64,000 nt of DNA from Sphingomonas sp. YR710 (GTDB taxonomy: Bacteria; Pseudomonadota; Alphaproteobacteria; Sphingomonadales; Sphingomonadaceae): the NCBI RefSeq assembly GCF_900101455.1, contig NZ_FMZJ01000006.1, forward strand, positions 186,001-250,000, written 5' to 3'. How positions within the stretch are numbered: the stretch's first letter is position 1; every line of letters begins with the position of its first letter. A model generated the notes under the pieces. The model was not told the DNA's origin. It was given only the letters and a program-made list of their open reading frames with translations, and ran no database searches. The position numbers and the translations under genes are program-made. Positions 19,504 to 28,679 of the stretch are shown here, piece by piece.

Positions 19504-20238
19504 ATGAACGCAAGCACACAGCACAGCAACAGCATCGACCCGGCGGAAGCCGCGCATTTCGGGGCATTGGCCGCCGACTGGTGGGATCCCGCCGGATCGT
19601 CGGCGATGCTCCACAGGATGAACCCGCCGCGGCTGCGCTATATCCGCGAGCGGATCGATGCGCATTGGCACGGCAACGACACCACTCTGAAACCGCTCAG
19701 GGGCCGGCGCGCGATCGACGTCGGCTGCGGCGCCGGCCTGCTGACCGAGCCGCTGGCGCGGATGGGCGCATCGGTGACGGGCATCGATGCCGCCCCCGAA
19801 AATATCGCCGCCGCCCGGGCCCATGCCGAGCGGCAAGGCCTGAACATCGATTATCGCGCCGGCGGGACCGAGCAACTCGCCGCCGAGCCGTTCGATCTGG
19901 TCACCTCGATGGAAGTGATCGAGCATGTCAGCACTCCGGCGGCGTTCGTCGCGGCGCTGGCGGCCTTGCTCGCGCCGGACGGGCTGATGATCCTGTCGAC
20001 GCCCAACCGCACGCCGCTCTCCCGCCTCGCGATGATCAGCGTCGGCGAGGGGCTGGGCCTGGTGCCGCGCGGCACGCACGACTGGCAGAAATTCCTCACG
20101 CCCGACGAACTGACCGCGCATATCGAGGCCGCCGGCCTCAGGGTCATCGACCGCAAGGGGCTGAGCTTCTCGGTCGGCCACGGCTTCGTGCTCAGCGACA
20201 GTCTCGCGCTCGATTATTTCCTGACCATCACGCGGTAA
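19504..20238 (+). CDS. ubiG: Ubiquinone biosynthesis O-methyltransferase UbiG
   Basis: 244 residues. The N-terminal HFGALAADWWDPAGSSAMLHRMNPPRLRYI pattern (seen here as separate pieces) is diagnostic of UbiG, followed by the SAM site AIDVGCGAGLLTEPLARMG, SMEVIEHV and LSTPNRTPLSR. It performs both O-methylations in ubiquinone synthesis. GAGGGGGG lies just upstream of ATG 19504. Divergent from lysC, an arrangement common in sphingomonads. Confidence 0.93.
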   Translation: MNASTQHSNSIDPAEAAHFGALAADWWDPAGSSAMLHRMNPPRLRYIRERIDAHWHGNDTTLKPLRGRRAIDVGCGAGLLTEPLARMGASVTGIDAAPENIAAARAHAERQGLNIDYRAGGTEQLAAEPFDLVTSMEVIEHVSTPAAFVAALAALLAPDGLMILSTPNRTPLSRLAMISVGEGLGLVPRGTHDWQKFLTPDELTAHIEAAGLRVIDRKGLSFSVGHGFVLSDSLALDYFLTITR

Positions 20239-20538
20239 ATCGCGGCGCCGTTCATGGCGGCAACCGACGGATAATCATCGTCATCCCAGCGCAGGCCCCT
20301 GTGCGCTAACGTTAAAAAGCCCTCTCCCACGTAATACCAAAGTGCATCGATCAGAACCCATGAGCCCCTCCCCTTCAGGGGAGGGGTTGGGGTGGGGCCT
20401 ATCAGCTTGGCGCAGCGGGGGGGAGAGGCCCCACCCCCGGCCCCTCCCCTGAAGGGGAGGGGTGAAGAGTCGTCCTCAATGGCTCTTGGTATAAGGCCTG
20501 CCGGTATAAGGTGGCCACATGCCTCCCCCACGACAGGC
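20239..20538. other. Intergenic region between convergent ubiG and glycosyltransferase gene
   Basis: About 300 bases with no credible gene. It is mostly filled by the inverted-repeat element at 20334-20492; nothing else is recognisable apart from a TCATCCCAGCGCAGGCCCC stretch that resembles half of a GTCATCCC repeat. Confidence 0.6.
20334..20492. repeat. Intergenic inverted-repeat element with ATACCAA / TTGGTAT ends
   Basis: The outermost ATACCAA (20334-20340) and TTGGTAT (20486-20492) are inverted. Inside are two copies in opposite orientation of CCCCTCCCCT-tc-AGGGGAGGGG, plus GGGGTGGGGCC / GGCCCCACCCC blocks. It belongs to the CCCCTCC-GGAGGGG style of element found several times in the window. 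Confidence 0.7.
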
Positions 20539-22032
20539 TCAGCGCCTGTCGACCCGTTCATAAACGACGATCGTCGACTTCTTCATCGGAAACGCCGCCA
20601 CCTGCCGATAGGAACGCGCGATCTCGGCCGCCACCACCGCCAGCGCCGCCGGCACATCCTCGGCGTCGCGCGGCGTCTCGTCGACGATCACGCTCGGGCG
20701 GGTCGCGAGGATGCGGCGGATCTCGGCGATGGGATCGACGCCGATCGCCCCGGCTTCGCGTTTCAGAAACAGGTGGCTGGGAAAGGCAAAACGGCTGGGG
20801 ATGCACGATCCGGTCAGATGATAGAGGATCGCATCCCCGCCCCAGACGAACATGCAATTGGTGAGGCGCGGCCTGATTGCCGCCACCATCGCTGCGGCCA
20901 GCGCGGCATCGCCATGCTTGTTCCGATTGTTCCGCAGGATCAGCATATCCGCGGTGCCCGCCGCGAGCAGCAGGATCAGCGCGATGATCGCCCCGGCATG
21001 GCGCCGGCGAAGGGCAAAGGCCGGTGCGCAGGCCGCCGCCATCGGCACGAAAACCGGCAGCGCATAATGATCGAACCACGTCCCGAACGCGAAATAGCCC
21101 GCAAGCGCCGCGCCGAGCCAGGCCATGACGAAGCCGAACGCCGCCGGCCCGTCTTCAAACCGTCGCCACGGTTTCAGCCAGGCCGACAGCGCCACCACGC
21201 ATAACGGGATGCCTGAAATTTGCCCGGCCTTGCCGAGCCGATAGAGCAATTCGGCGCCAGGCTCGCTCGCCCGCTGCCCGATCGACAGGAAATTGGCATA
21301 GAGGAAGGCCCCCGCTTCGCCGTGCAGCGCGTAGAAACCGAGCGCCAGCGCCGTCGGCAGCAGCGCGATCGCCATCCATAACAGCGCATCGACGATCGGC
21401 CGGCCTGTCGCGCCCGACGTCCGCCACGATCGCCAGAGCAGCACCAGCCCGAAGAAGATCCCTTCGAAGATCACCGTATATTTGATCTGCATCGCCAGCC
21501 CGAGCAGCAGCATCGCGGCGCACCCTGCCCGCCGGACCCGCGACGGGTCCGTCTCCTTGCGGAGAACGAGCTGCTGGACCATCAGCGCCGCGCCGGCGAC
21601 CGGCAGGTTATAGAAGATTGGCGCCTGCCCGCCCCAGCCGCCACTCACCAGCCCGATCAGCAGGACATAGAGCATCCCGGCCCATGTCGCCGCCACGATC
21701 CCGGCCATCGGCGCGGCGATGCGCGCGACGATGAAGCCGGTTCCCGCGGCAAACAATGCGGCGACGATCTGATACTGATAGAAACCCGCACCGCCGAGCA
21801 GCCTGATCGCGGCATAGATCAGGAACAGCCCGATCGGCTTGCGATCCCATATGTCGACATAGGGCAAGGCCCCGTGCCACATCCGGTCGCCGACCAGCAG
21901 GTAGAAATTCTCGTCCACGTCGCTGAACGGATTGCCGAACTCGCTCACCCGCGCGGCAAAAGCCGTCGCCAGGATCAACAGCGCGGCCAGCGCCCATTGC
22001 CGTCTTCGATCGGTTTCGGTCGTCGCGCTCAT
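20539..22032 (-). CDS. Polytopic membrane protein, GT39/ArnT-like glycosyltransferase family
   Basis: About 497 residues from ATG 22032 (GTG 22068 is an alternative start). At least ten hydrophobic segments. The first periplasmic loop contains the acidic pair in SDVDENFYLLVGDRMWHG followed by YVDIWDRKPIGLFLIY, a pattern typical of lipid-linked-sugar glycosyltransferases of the GT-C fold. The C-terminal soluble region ends near VAAEIARSYRQVAAFPMKK. Likely transfers a sugar from a polyprenyl donor in the inner membrane; acceptor unknown. Stands alone, facing ubiG. Confidence 0.7.
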   Translation of the reverse strand: MSATTETDRRRQWALAALLILATAFAARVSEFGNPFSDVDENFYLLVGDRMWHGALPYVDIWDRKPIGLFLIYAAIRLLGGAGFYQYQIVAALFAAGTGFIVARIAAPMAGIVAATWAGMLYVLLIGLVSGGWGGQAPIFYNLPVAGAALMVQQLVLRKETDPSRVRRAGCAAMLLLGLAMQIKYTVIFEGIFFGLVLLWRSWRTSGATGRPIVDALLWMAIALLPTALALGFYALHGEAGAFLYANFLSIGQRASEPGAELLYRLGKAGQISGIPLCVVALSAWLKPWRRFEDGPAAFGFVMAWLGAALAGYFAFGTWFDHYALPVFVPMAAACAPAFALRRRHAGAIIALILLLAAGTADMLILRNNRNKHGDAALAAAMVAAIRPRLTNCMFVWGGDAILYHLTGSCIPSRFAFPSHLFLKREAGAIGVDPIAEIRRILATRPSVIVDETPRDAEDVPAALAVVAAEIARSYRQVAAFPMKKSTIVVYERVDRR

Positions 22033-22418
22033 CTGCCCCCGCTGCCGGCGCGGAATATGCGCCGCCACCCGTCATCCCCTACCGGCGGGGCGGGTCGGCC
22101 GGAACCATATTTTTGGCGTTTATATGTTTTGCAGACACCCCCTGATGCGCGGTAAAGTTCACCCGCATCATATAGCCAGTGCTCCAGGGCCGTTTGACGA
22201 TCAACTGTTGCCGTTCGCGAACACGGCGCGGTTCAGAGCCTTATGTCTCCGTCTCCAGTGCCGCTCGCTAACGCGGGCTTGAGGCATCGCGCAAAAGTGC
22301 TTTGAAGGCTTCCGCCCGACTCTATACGAGCACCGAAATGGTACTTCAACCGCCCAGCGCTCGGGCTTTCGCGCCCAGCAGCTCATAAAAAGGCAGATCG
22401 ACAGGATTTTTAGTCACA
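22033..22418. other. Intergenic region upstream of rlmJ, no gene seen
   Basis: A 386-base stretch lower in GC than its surroundings. It contains a perfect inverted repeat TGATGCG (22143-22149) / CGCATCA (22164-22170), possibly a hairpin or operator. Short ORFs here have no recognisable content. The sequence around the rlmJ start (AGGATTTTTAGTCACA) gives a plausible ribosome site. May be foreign DNA that arrived with rlmJ. Confidence 0.5.
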
Positions 22419-23249
22419 ATGAATTATCGCCATTCCTTCCATGCTGGCAATAGCGCCGATGTCGTGAAGCACAGCCTGCTGATTGCCCTGGTGCGGGCCT
22501 TGCAGCAAAAGCAGAGCGCGCTGACTCTGATCGACACCCATGCCGGCTGCGGGCTGTACGACCTTGAAGGCGAGGATGCCCAACGCACCGGCGAGTCCAC
22601 GCACGGCGTTCTGCGGGCCTTTGCCGACCCGAACCCCTTGCTGGACGACTACCGCGTCGCCGTGCAGGCGGTGAATGTCGGGCCCGAGCCGCACCTCTAC
22701 CCCGGCTCGCCGCAGATTCTGGCGCAGCTTCTGCGCCCGCAGGATTTGCTGATTTTGAACGAAAAGCATCCCGAGGAAGTCTATACCCTGCGCGGCGTGA
22801 TGCGCGGCACATCCTCTGCCGTCCATGAGCGCGACGCCTACGAGCTTTGGCTGGCGATGCTGCCGCCCCGCACCGCGCGCGGCGTGGTGGTGGTCGATCC
22901 GCCTTACGAGCAGCCGGACGAACGCGCTCGTATCACAGCCACCCTCGCCGCGGCTTACCGCAAATGGGCGCATGGCGTGACGGTGATCTGGTATCCGCTG
23001 AAAGACCGCGCCACGCATTGGCGGTGGAAGGAGCAGTTGCGCAAGCTCGGCATCCCGAAATTGCTGTGGCTGGAGCATTGGTTGTACGATGGTGATCAGT
23101 CCGGCATCTACAACGGCGCGGGCCTTTATATCGTCAACCCGCCCTACGCCTTCACGCAGGCGCTGCCGCCTCTGCTGGAAGCCCTGCGCGCCGCGCTGGC
23201 GCCCGAGGGGCATAGGGGCGAGATCGCGACCGATTGGTTGGGCGATTAA
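22419..23249 (+). CDS. rlmJ: 23S rRNA (adenine(2030)-N6)-methyltransferase RlmJ
   Basis: 276 residues. MNYRHSFHAGNSADVVKHS is the RlmJ N terminus, with DTHAGCGLYDL (SAM site), VLNEKHPEE-like and the catalytic VVVDPPYEQPDE (DPPY motif for N6-adenine methylation), followed by IWYPLKDR and GAGLYIVNPPY. It methylates A2030 of 23S rRNA. Codon use differs from neighbours: most tyrosines here are TAC, whereas TAT dominates in the surrounding genes. With AT-richer flanks on both sides this suggests acquisition from another lineage. Confidence 0.92.
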   Translation: MNYRHSFHAGNSADVVKHSLLIALVRALQQKQSALTLIDTHAGCGLYDLEGEDAQRTGESTHGVLRAFADPNPLLDDYRVAVQAVNVGPEPHLYPGSPQILAQLLRPQDLLILNEKHPEEVYTLRGVMRGTSSAVHERDAYELWLAMLPPRTARGVVVVDPPYEQPDERARITATLAAAYRKWAHGVTVIWYPLKDRATHWRWKEQLRKLGIPKLLWLEHWLYDGDQSGIYNGAGLYIVNPPYAFTQALPPLLEALRAALAPEGHRGEIATDWLGD

Positions 23250-23640
23250 GATAAACCTGATCGCCCCTTTTCTCCCAAAGGAGGAATTGCCGCACTGCGG
23301 TTTGCACACAAAGCATATCTCGCGAGATTCGCTCGCTGTCGGCGGTTCGCTGGTGACCATCGCTGCTTGTGCTCCACGTTCACCGGTGAACGCTGGCAGG
23401 TCCGAGCAGTCGATACCCAAGGCACAGGGAACGGCAGCTAATACCAACGGCCGAAACCATTGACTCGTCATCCCAGCGAAAGCTGGGATCTCACGCTTCT
23501 TTATGATCCTGGAAAAGAAGGAAAAGAGATCCCAGCTTTCGCTGGGATGACGGGTGAGGCTTAAGGGCCGCTGATATAAGTCCCCACCCCGCCATAGTAG
23601 CCTTCCACGCACTGCCAGATGGCGCCAATTTCGTGCCGCC
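23250..23640. other. Intergenic region downstream of rlmJ
   Basis: 391 bases without a credible gene. The first 190 bases show nothing recognisable; the second half holds the inverted-repeat element at 23441-23577. Confidence 0.5.
23441..23577. repeat. GTCATCCCAGC inverted repeat with outer terminal repeats
   Basis: The arms 23467-23492 and 23526-23551 are perfect 26-base inverted copies; each arm itself contains the palindrome CCCAGCGAAAGCTGGG-like core. Outside them, ATACCAACGGCC (23441-23452) and GGCCGCTGATAT (23566-23577) are inverted with 10 of 12 matches, suggesting a bounded 137-bp element. Confidence 0.75.
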
Positions 23641-25182
23641 TTATTCTCGCACGAAACGCGGCAAGGCCTGATAGGCGGCCGCCAGCCCTTCGATCCGCCG
23701 ACGCTCCATCGACAGCAGCCGCGCCCGATCGAACAGATCGTCGAACGACCGGAACCGCCCCTCGGCGCGCGCCGAAACGATCCGATCCGCCAGCGGCCCC
23801 GCATCGAGCATCAGCCGAAGGTCTGCGGCCGATGCGCTGTTCAGATCGAGCACCAGCGGCAGGCCCGGTGTCGTGCTCCAGAACTGCGCCGGTATCCGCA
23901 CCGCCCGATCAGCGATCCACAGGCCGGGTCCAATCGCCGCATCGATCGCCAGGCGACCGCCGACGATATCGCCCACCAGCCGCTCCTGCCCTGCGCGCAC
24001 GGATTTGAGTCCGTCCACGAAATCGTCGAGCGCGGCGCCAGCCCCCTTGCACGAGAGCGTCGCCGCCGCCTGCATCGCGGCGTCCGAGGCCGTTGCACCA
24101 TAGGTAGTCTGTACGAACAGGCGCGTCGCCGGCATCCGCTCGGGCGGAAAGGCTTCGCCCCAGCCACGGATGAAGGCGATCATCGGCGCGTCGGTCCACC
24201 GCCCGATATGCGCGAGCGCCGCCGCCAGCTTGTGCAGCCGCTCGGTCGGCGGCTCGGGACCGTCATTGACCAGCCGATAAAAGAAGGTCGCCGCCACGCC
24301 TTCCGACGCCAGCATCCGGTTGCCGTTTTTCAGCCGGCAGGGATCGATCTGTGCCGACACCAATGAAGCCGTCCATGCCTCCCGCGGATCGGCGCCAGCC
24401 GCCGGCTCGGGCTTTTCGAACACGAAGTCGTCATTCGGCACCGCCGTCTCGCGCAGCCAGGTCTCGTGGCGGCTGAACCAGAAATCGCGCGGCGACGGCG
24501 GATCGCGCCGCTCGATCCGCGCGCGAAAGCCCGGCGTCGCGGTCAGCCGCGCCGCGAGCGGTTGCATCGATATGCCGAAGCCTTCATCGAACGCGGTCAC
24601 CGGATCGGTGACGGCCAGCACCGAATGGGGTGTGCGCGATGGCGTCGCGGGGATCGGCCCGAGCAGCCGGCGCAACAGCACATGGCCATATTCATGCGCC
24701 AGCACCTCCTCGAACTCGCCGCTCGCAATCGAGCCGGCGTCGGCGGTGATATCGATATAATGATCCTCGCAGAGCCGCGGCGCGCTTGCGCCCTCCTGCA
24801 GATACAGATCCTTGCGGGCAAAGCCGCCGTCCTCGTCGGACAGATAGATGAAGATGCCGGCACCCAGATCGGGGCAATGGTTCGGATAGCGGCTGCGCGC
24901 GCGTGCATCCGCATCGAGCGCCGGCAGCAACGGGCCGATGGCGATCCGCAGAGCGGCATGGATCGCCTCGCTCAGGCTTCCGCCGACGATCCGGCGCGCC
25001 AGCGGCACCACCCGCCCGTCCGGCGTCTGCATCGTTCGTGCATGGCCGCCGCCGTCACGAACCGGCTCGATCAGGATATAGGTTTCGCTGGCCACAGGCG
25101 GGCGGGCATGGCGCGCGGCCTCCAGCGCGGATGGCGCAAGGACAAGCCCGATCATGCCGATGACGATGCGAAAGGCTATCAT
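23641..25182 (-). CDS. Exported HExxH metalloprotease-like protein with C-terminal helix-hairpin-helix
   Basis: About 513 residues from ATG 25182; an N-terminal signal or anchor (MIAFRIVIGMIGLVLAPSALEA). A zinc-type motif LAHEYGHVLL lies at residues 161-170 (HEYGH) with a downstream AFDEGFG that could give the third ligand, as in gluzincin-type peptidases. The C-terminal segment LDLNSASAADLRLMLDAGPL continuing to FRSFDDLFDR is a ComEA-like helix-hairpin-helix unit. I do not recognise a named family. It follows hslO with a 68-base gap. Function inferred only from the motifs. Confidence 0.6.
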   Translation of the reverse strand: MIAFRIVIGMIGLVLAPSALEAARHARPPVASETYILIEPVRDGGGHARTMQTPDGRVVPLARRIVGGSLSEAIHAALRIAIGPLLPALDADARARSRYPNHCPDLGAGIFIYLSDEDGGFARKDLYLQEGASAPRLCEDHYIDITADAGSIASGEFEEVLAHEYGHVLLRRLLGPIPATPSRTPHSVLAVTDPVTAFDEGFGISMQPLAARLTATPGFRARIERRDPPSPRDFWFSRHETWLRETAVPNDDFVFEKPEPAAGADPREAWTASLVSAQIDPCRLKNGNRMLASEGVAATFFYRLVNDGPEPPTERLHKLAAALAHIGRWTDAPMIAFIRGWGEAFPPERMPATRLFVQTTYGATASDAAMQAAATLSCKGAGAALDDFVDGLKSVRAGQERLVGDIVGGRLAIDAAIGPGLWIADRAVRIPAQFWSTTPGLPLVLDLNSASAADLRLMLDAGPLADRIVSARAEGRFRSFDDLFDRARLLSMERRRIEGLAAAYQALPRFVRE

Positions 25183-25250
25183 GTCCGCCGCCGCCCCCTT
25201 GCCGAAGGACCACCTTATCATAAGCGGCGGCGGCGCCCTCACGCAATCGA

Positions 25251-26162
25251 TCAGGCGGCGAACGACTCCAGCGCCAGCGAGAATCGGATCGCGCAGAACG
25301 CGCAATCGACATGGATCTCGCCGGCCTCGTCGGCCATCTCCGCGCGCTCATCGGTCGGGAAGCGGGCGATCACCGATCGGATATGCTCGGCATTGCACCG
25401 GCATCCGCGCGACAACGGCACTGCCGCCAGCGTGCGCACCTCATCCTCCTCGTTGAACAGCCGCCATAATACGCGGTCCATTTCGAGCGAAATGTCGGTC
25501 AGTTCATCGAGGGTCAGCGTCTGCGCCAGCGCGCGGACATGATCCCATTCGGGATGATCGAGCCGGGTATGGATACGATCGCGCCCCTCCTCGCCTTCCG
25601 GCAGATGCTGGATCAGCATGCCGCCGCCGATGTGCCGCCCATCGGGCAGCCGCCGCATCGACAGCTTGACCAGGCTCGGCAATTGTTCGGACTGGCCGAA
25701 ATAGCTCTCCGCCGCCTCGGCCAGCGACGCGCCTTCCAGCGGAACGATCCCCTGATAGCGTTCGCCGCTCACCATCTGATCGAAGGTGATCGCCAGATAG
25801 CCCTTGCCGAACAGGGCGAACAGCGACGGATCGACCGGCGCCTCGGCCAGCCGATCGGCATCGAAGCGCACATAGCCGCGCATTTCGCCGGCCTTGTAAT
25901 CGGCCACCAGCAGATCGATCACGCCGCCCTCGGCCTGCGCCTGCAGGGTGAGCTGCCCGGCTTCATCCTTCAGCGTCGAGCCGAGCAAAGCCGCCAGCAT
26001 CAGCGCCTCGGCCAGCACGCGCTCGATCACCGGCGGATAGCCATGGCCGGCGAGAATCGTATCGAGCAACGGCCCGATCCGCACCAGCCGCCCGCGCGCA
26101 TGGCGGGCAGGAATCGTGAAGCCCAGCGCGATATCGAGCCGGGTGGCGGAAATGTCGGTCAT
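25251..26162 (-). CDS. hslO: Redox-regulated chaperone Hsp33
   Basis: 303 residues. The N-terminal domain (HARGRLVRIGPLLDTIL) and VDLLVADYKAGEMRGYVRFD-type segment fit Hsp33; the C-terminal redox switch has Cys in GCRCNAEHIRSVIARF and VDCAFCAIRF, the C-x-C and C-x2-C zinc ligands. It is a holdase activated by oxidation and unfolding. It lies downstream of argD-argF, a conserved alphaproteobacterial order, separated from argF by a 199-base gap that contains an inverted repeat. GAGGTGACCTCCTG precedes the start. Confidence 0.95.
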   Translation of the reverse strand: MTDISATRLDIALGFTIPARHARGRLVRIGPLLDTILAGHGYPPVIERVLAEALMLAALLGSTLKDEAGQLTLQAQAEGGVIDLLVADYKAGEMRGYVRFDADRLAEAPVDPSLFALFGKGYLAITFDQMVSGERYQGIVPLEGASLAEAAESYFGQSEQLPSLVKLSMRRLPDGRHIGGGMLIQHLPEGEEGRDRIHTRLDHPEWDHVRALAQTLTLDELTDISLEMDRVLWRLFNEEDEVRTLAAVPLSRGCRCNAEHIRSVIARFPTDERAEMADEAGEIHVDCAFCAIRFSLALESFAA

Positions 26163-26240
26163 CAGGAGGTCACCTCATCGTCCGCAGCTATATTGGATCG
26201 GCTTCGTGAAATTCCAGTTGCACGCCTCCATCCCCCTCAT

Positions 26241-26334
26241 CGTCATCCCCGCGAACGCGGGGACCCATGGACAGCGGCACCTGCAGATTCGAGTGTGCCG
26301 TAACCGTGGGTTCCCGCTTTCGCGGGAATGACGG
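26241..26334. repeat. GTCATCCCCGCGAACGCGGGG inverted repeat
   Basis: CGTCATCCCCGCGAACGCGG continuing to CCATGG (26241-26270) is inverted relative to 26304-26334 (CCGTGGGTTCCCGC...GGGAATGACGG) with a few mismatches. It is in the argF-hslO gap and could attenuate read-through between them. Confidence 0.75.
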
Positions 26335-26361
26335 TAAAGTGCCGGGTCAGCGGGCCTTCTG

Positions 26362-27291
26362 CTAATCGAGCTTCCCCAGACACCACAGCAGCACTGCCTT
26401 CTGCGCGTGCAGGCGGTTCTCGGCTTCGTCCCAGATCACCGACTGGACGCCGTCGATCACCTCGTCGGTCACTTCCTCGCCGCGATGCGCGGGCAGGCAG
26501 TGGAGGAAGATCGCGTCTGGCTTCGCCTTGACCATCAGGCTGGCGGTCACCTGATAGGGCATCATCGCGGCGAGCTTTTCCTCGGCATGCGCCTGCCCCA
26601 TCGAGATCCACGTATCGGTGACGACAACATCGGCATTGGCGATCGCCGCCTCCGCCTCGCGTTCGCAACGCACCACGCCGCCGCGCGCCCGCGCCGCCGC
26701 GATCACGTCGTCCGCCGGATCATAGCCATCCGGGCAACCGTAACGGACCGGGAATTTCAACAAGCTGCCCGCCTCGACGATCGAGTGGAGGACGTTATTG
26801 CCATCCCCCAGCCACGCCCATTCGAGCCCGCCGATCCGGCTCTTATATTCGAGCACGGTCAGCAGATCGGCCATGATCTGGCACGGATGCGATTGATCGG
26901 TCAGCCCGTTGATCACCGGAACCGTGGCATATTTCGCCAGATCCGCGGCCTTCTGATGATCGTCGGTACGGATCATGATCGCGTCGACATAGCGGCTAAG
27001 CACCCGCGCGGTATCGGCGATCGTCTCGCCGCGGCCGAGCTGCATCGATCCCGAATCCATCACGATCGTGGTGCCGCCAAGCTGGCGCATCGCCATGTCG
27101 AACGACACGCGGGTACGCGTGCTGTTCTTCTCGAAGATCATCGCCAGCGTGTGGCCGGCCAGCGGTGCGTCCGCATCCGGCGTGCCCTTCGGCCAGCCGA
27201 TTCGCGCAAGCTTGCGCGCGCGCGCGGCCTCCAGCATCGCGATCAATGCGTCGGTGCCGGCATCGGCAAGATCGATGAAATTCCGGGTCAT
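26362..27291 (-). CDS. argF: Ornithine carbamoyltransferase
   Basis: 309 residues from ATG 27291, which overlaps the argD stop by 4 bases. Carbamoyl-phosphate motif STRTR (57-61), then [14 protein letters not shown], the ornithine-binding DTWISMGQ region and the catalytic Cys in [11 protein letters not shown]. Makes citrulline from ornithine and carbamoyl phosphate. Coupled to argD, which makes the acetylornithine precursor. Confidence 0.97.
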   Translation of the reverse strand: MTRNFIDLADAGTDALIAMLEAARARKLARIGWPKGTPDADAPLAGHTLAMIFEKNSTRTRVSFDMAMRQLGGTTIVMDSGSMQLGRGETIADTARVLSRYVDAIMIRTDDHQKAADLAKYATVPVINGLTDQSHPCQIMADLLTVLEYKSRIGGLEWAWLGDGNNVLHSIVEAGSLLKFPVRYGCPDGYDPADDVIAAARARGGVVRCEREAEAAIANADVVVTDTWISMGQAHAEEKLAAMMPYQVTASLMVKAKPDAIFLHCLPAHRGEEVTDEVIDGVQSVIWDEAENRLHAQKAVLLWCLGKLD

Positions 27292-28478
27292 GCCGCTGCC
27301 TCGAAATCCCGCGCGCCCGCCGACAATTTCTCGATGCATTCGGCGATGTGGCTGTCCTCGATGATCAGCGGCGGCAGGATGCGCACGACATTCTCGCCCG
27401 CCGATACCGTCAGCAATCCGTGATTGTCGCGCAGATGCGCCACGAAAGCACGGCTCTCGGCGCTCTCCTTGAGCTTCAGGCCCAGCATCAGCCCCACGCC
27501 GCGCACGCTTTCGAACAGATGGTCATGATTGGGAATCAGCTGCTCCAGGCTGGCGCGCAACCGTTCGCCCTTCGCGCGGACATTGGCGAGGAATTCGTCG
27601 TTGATCGCGACGTCCATCACCGCCTCACCCACCGCCATCGCCAGCGGATTGCCACCATAGGTCGAACCATGAGTGCCCGCGATCATGCCCTTGGCCGCTT
27701 CCTCGGTGGCAAGGCAGGCGCCCATCGGGAAACCGCCGCCGATCCCCTTGGCGACCGCCATGATATCGGGCGTGATCCCATAATGTTCATGCGCGAAGAA
27801 CAGGCCGGTGCGGGCATAGCCGCACTGGACCTCGTCGAGGATCAGCAACATGCCATGATTGTCGCACAGCTTGCGCAGACCGGTCAGGAATTCATGGCTC
27901 GATGGCGTCATTCCGCCCTCGCCCTGGATCGGCTCGACCAGGAAACCCGCGGTCGTCTCGTCGACCGCCGCGGTCGCGGCGGCGAGATCGTTGAACGGCA
28001 CCACCTCGAAGCCCGACAGCAGCGGCTCGAATCCGTCCCGCATCTTGGGCTGGTTTGTCGCGCTGATCGTGCCCAGCGTCCGGCCGTGGAACGCGCTCGA
28101 GAAGCTGATGATCTTGGTGCGCTCGGGGCTGCCGTTGACATAATGGTAGCGGCGCGCGGTCTTGATCGCGCATTCGACGGCTTCCGCCCCCGAATTGGTG
28201 AAGAACACCGTGTCGGCGAAGGTCTTCTCGACCAGCCGCGCGGCAAAATGCTCGCCCTGCGGGCTGCCATAGAGGTTGGAGACGTGCATCAGCGTCGCCG
28301 CCTGATCGGCGATCGCCTTCACCACAGCAGGGTGGCCATGGCCCAATATGTTGACCGCGATGCCGCTCGCGAAATCCAGATAGCGTTCGCCGCGTTCGCC
28401 GATCAGGTAGCAGCCCTCGCCTCGCACCGGACGCACGCCACACCGCGGATAAACCGGCATCAGTGGGGTGATCGTCAT
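27288..28478 (-). CDS. argD: Acetylornithine aminotransferase
   Basis: 396 residues from ATG 28478, with AAGGAG about 8 bases upstream. The class III aminotransferase landmarks are [35 protein letters not shown] (PLP phosphate), [14 protein letters not shown] (Asp contacting the pyridine N) and the Schiff-base Lys in [15 protein letters not shown]. Converts N-acetylglutamate semialdehyde to N-acetylornithine and probably also acts in lysine synthesis. The leader upstream has hairpins and a small ORF that may regulate it. Confidence 0.95.
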   Translation of the reverse strand: MTITPLMPVYPRCGVRPVRGEGCYLIGERGERYLDFASGIAVNILGHGHPAVVKAIADQAATLMHVSNLYGSPQGEHFAARLVEKTFADTVFFTNSGAEAVECAIKTARRYHYVNGSPERTKIISFSSAFHGRTLGTISATNQPKMRDGFEPLLSGFEVVPFNDLAAATAAVDETTAGFLVEPIQGEGGMTPSSHEFLTGLRKLCDNHGMLLILDEVQCGYARTGLFFAHEHYGITPDIMAVAKGIGGGFPMGACLATEEAAKGMIAGTHGSTYGGNPLAMAVGEAVMDVAINDEFLANVRAKGERLRASLEQLIPNHDHLFESVRGVGLMLGLKLKESAESRAFVAHLRDNHGLLTVSAGENVVRILPPLIIEDSHIAECIEKLSAGARDFEAAA

Positions 28479-28507
28479 CGGTACTGCTCCTTCGTCGTGA
28501 ACGCTGT

Positions 28508-28591
28508 AAAAAGCTCCGGAAATGCAAAAAGGCGGCCATCCCGGCCGCCTGTCGGAGCGCGCATATAGTGAAGCCACCCCGCCCTCGTCAA
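28508..28591 (-). promoter_or_regulatory. argDF promoter and leader with two nested U-tract hairpins
   Basis: On the minus strand a plausible promoter, TTGACG (28591-28586) and TATATG (28567-28562), is followed at once by hairpin AGGCGGCC-gggat-GGCCGCCT (28550-28530) with a T run to 28526. An outer stem, CGGAGC on the plus strand at 28553-28558 paired with GCTCCG at 28513-28518, is followed by a second T run (28512-28508). No upstream minus-strand gene needs a terminator here, so this looks like an attenuator in the argD leader. Confidence 0.5.
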
Positions 28592-28679
28592 CGGTTCGTC
28601 GCACCGCGGCTGTCCGCACCGGCCGGCATCTGCTAAAAGCGACGGCAATCCCCGGAATCGTGTCGATCACAGGTCGCTT

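Noticed and set aside
22410-23804. A 464-codon minus-strand frame
   Set aside because: Antisense to rlmJ and through a repeat; no recognisable motif.
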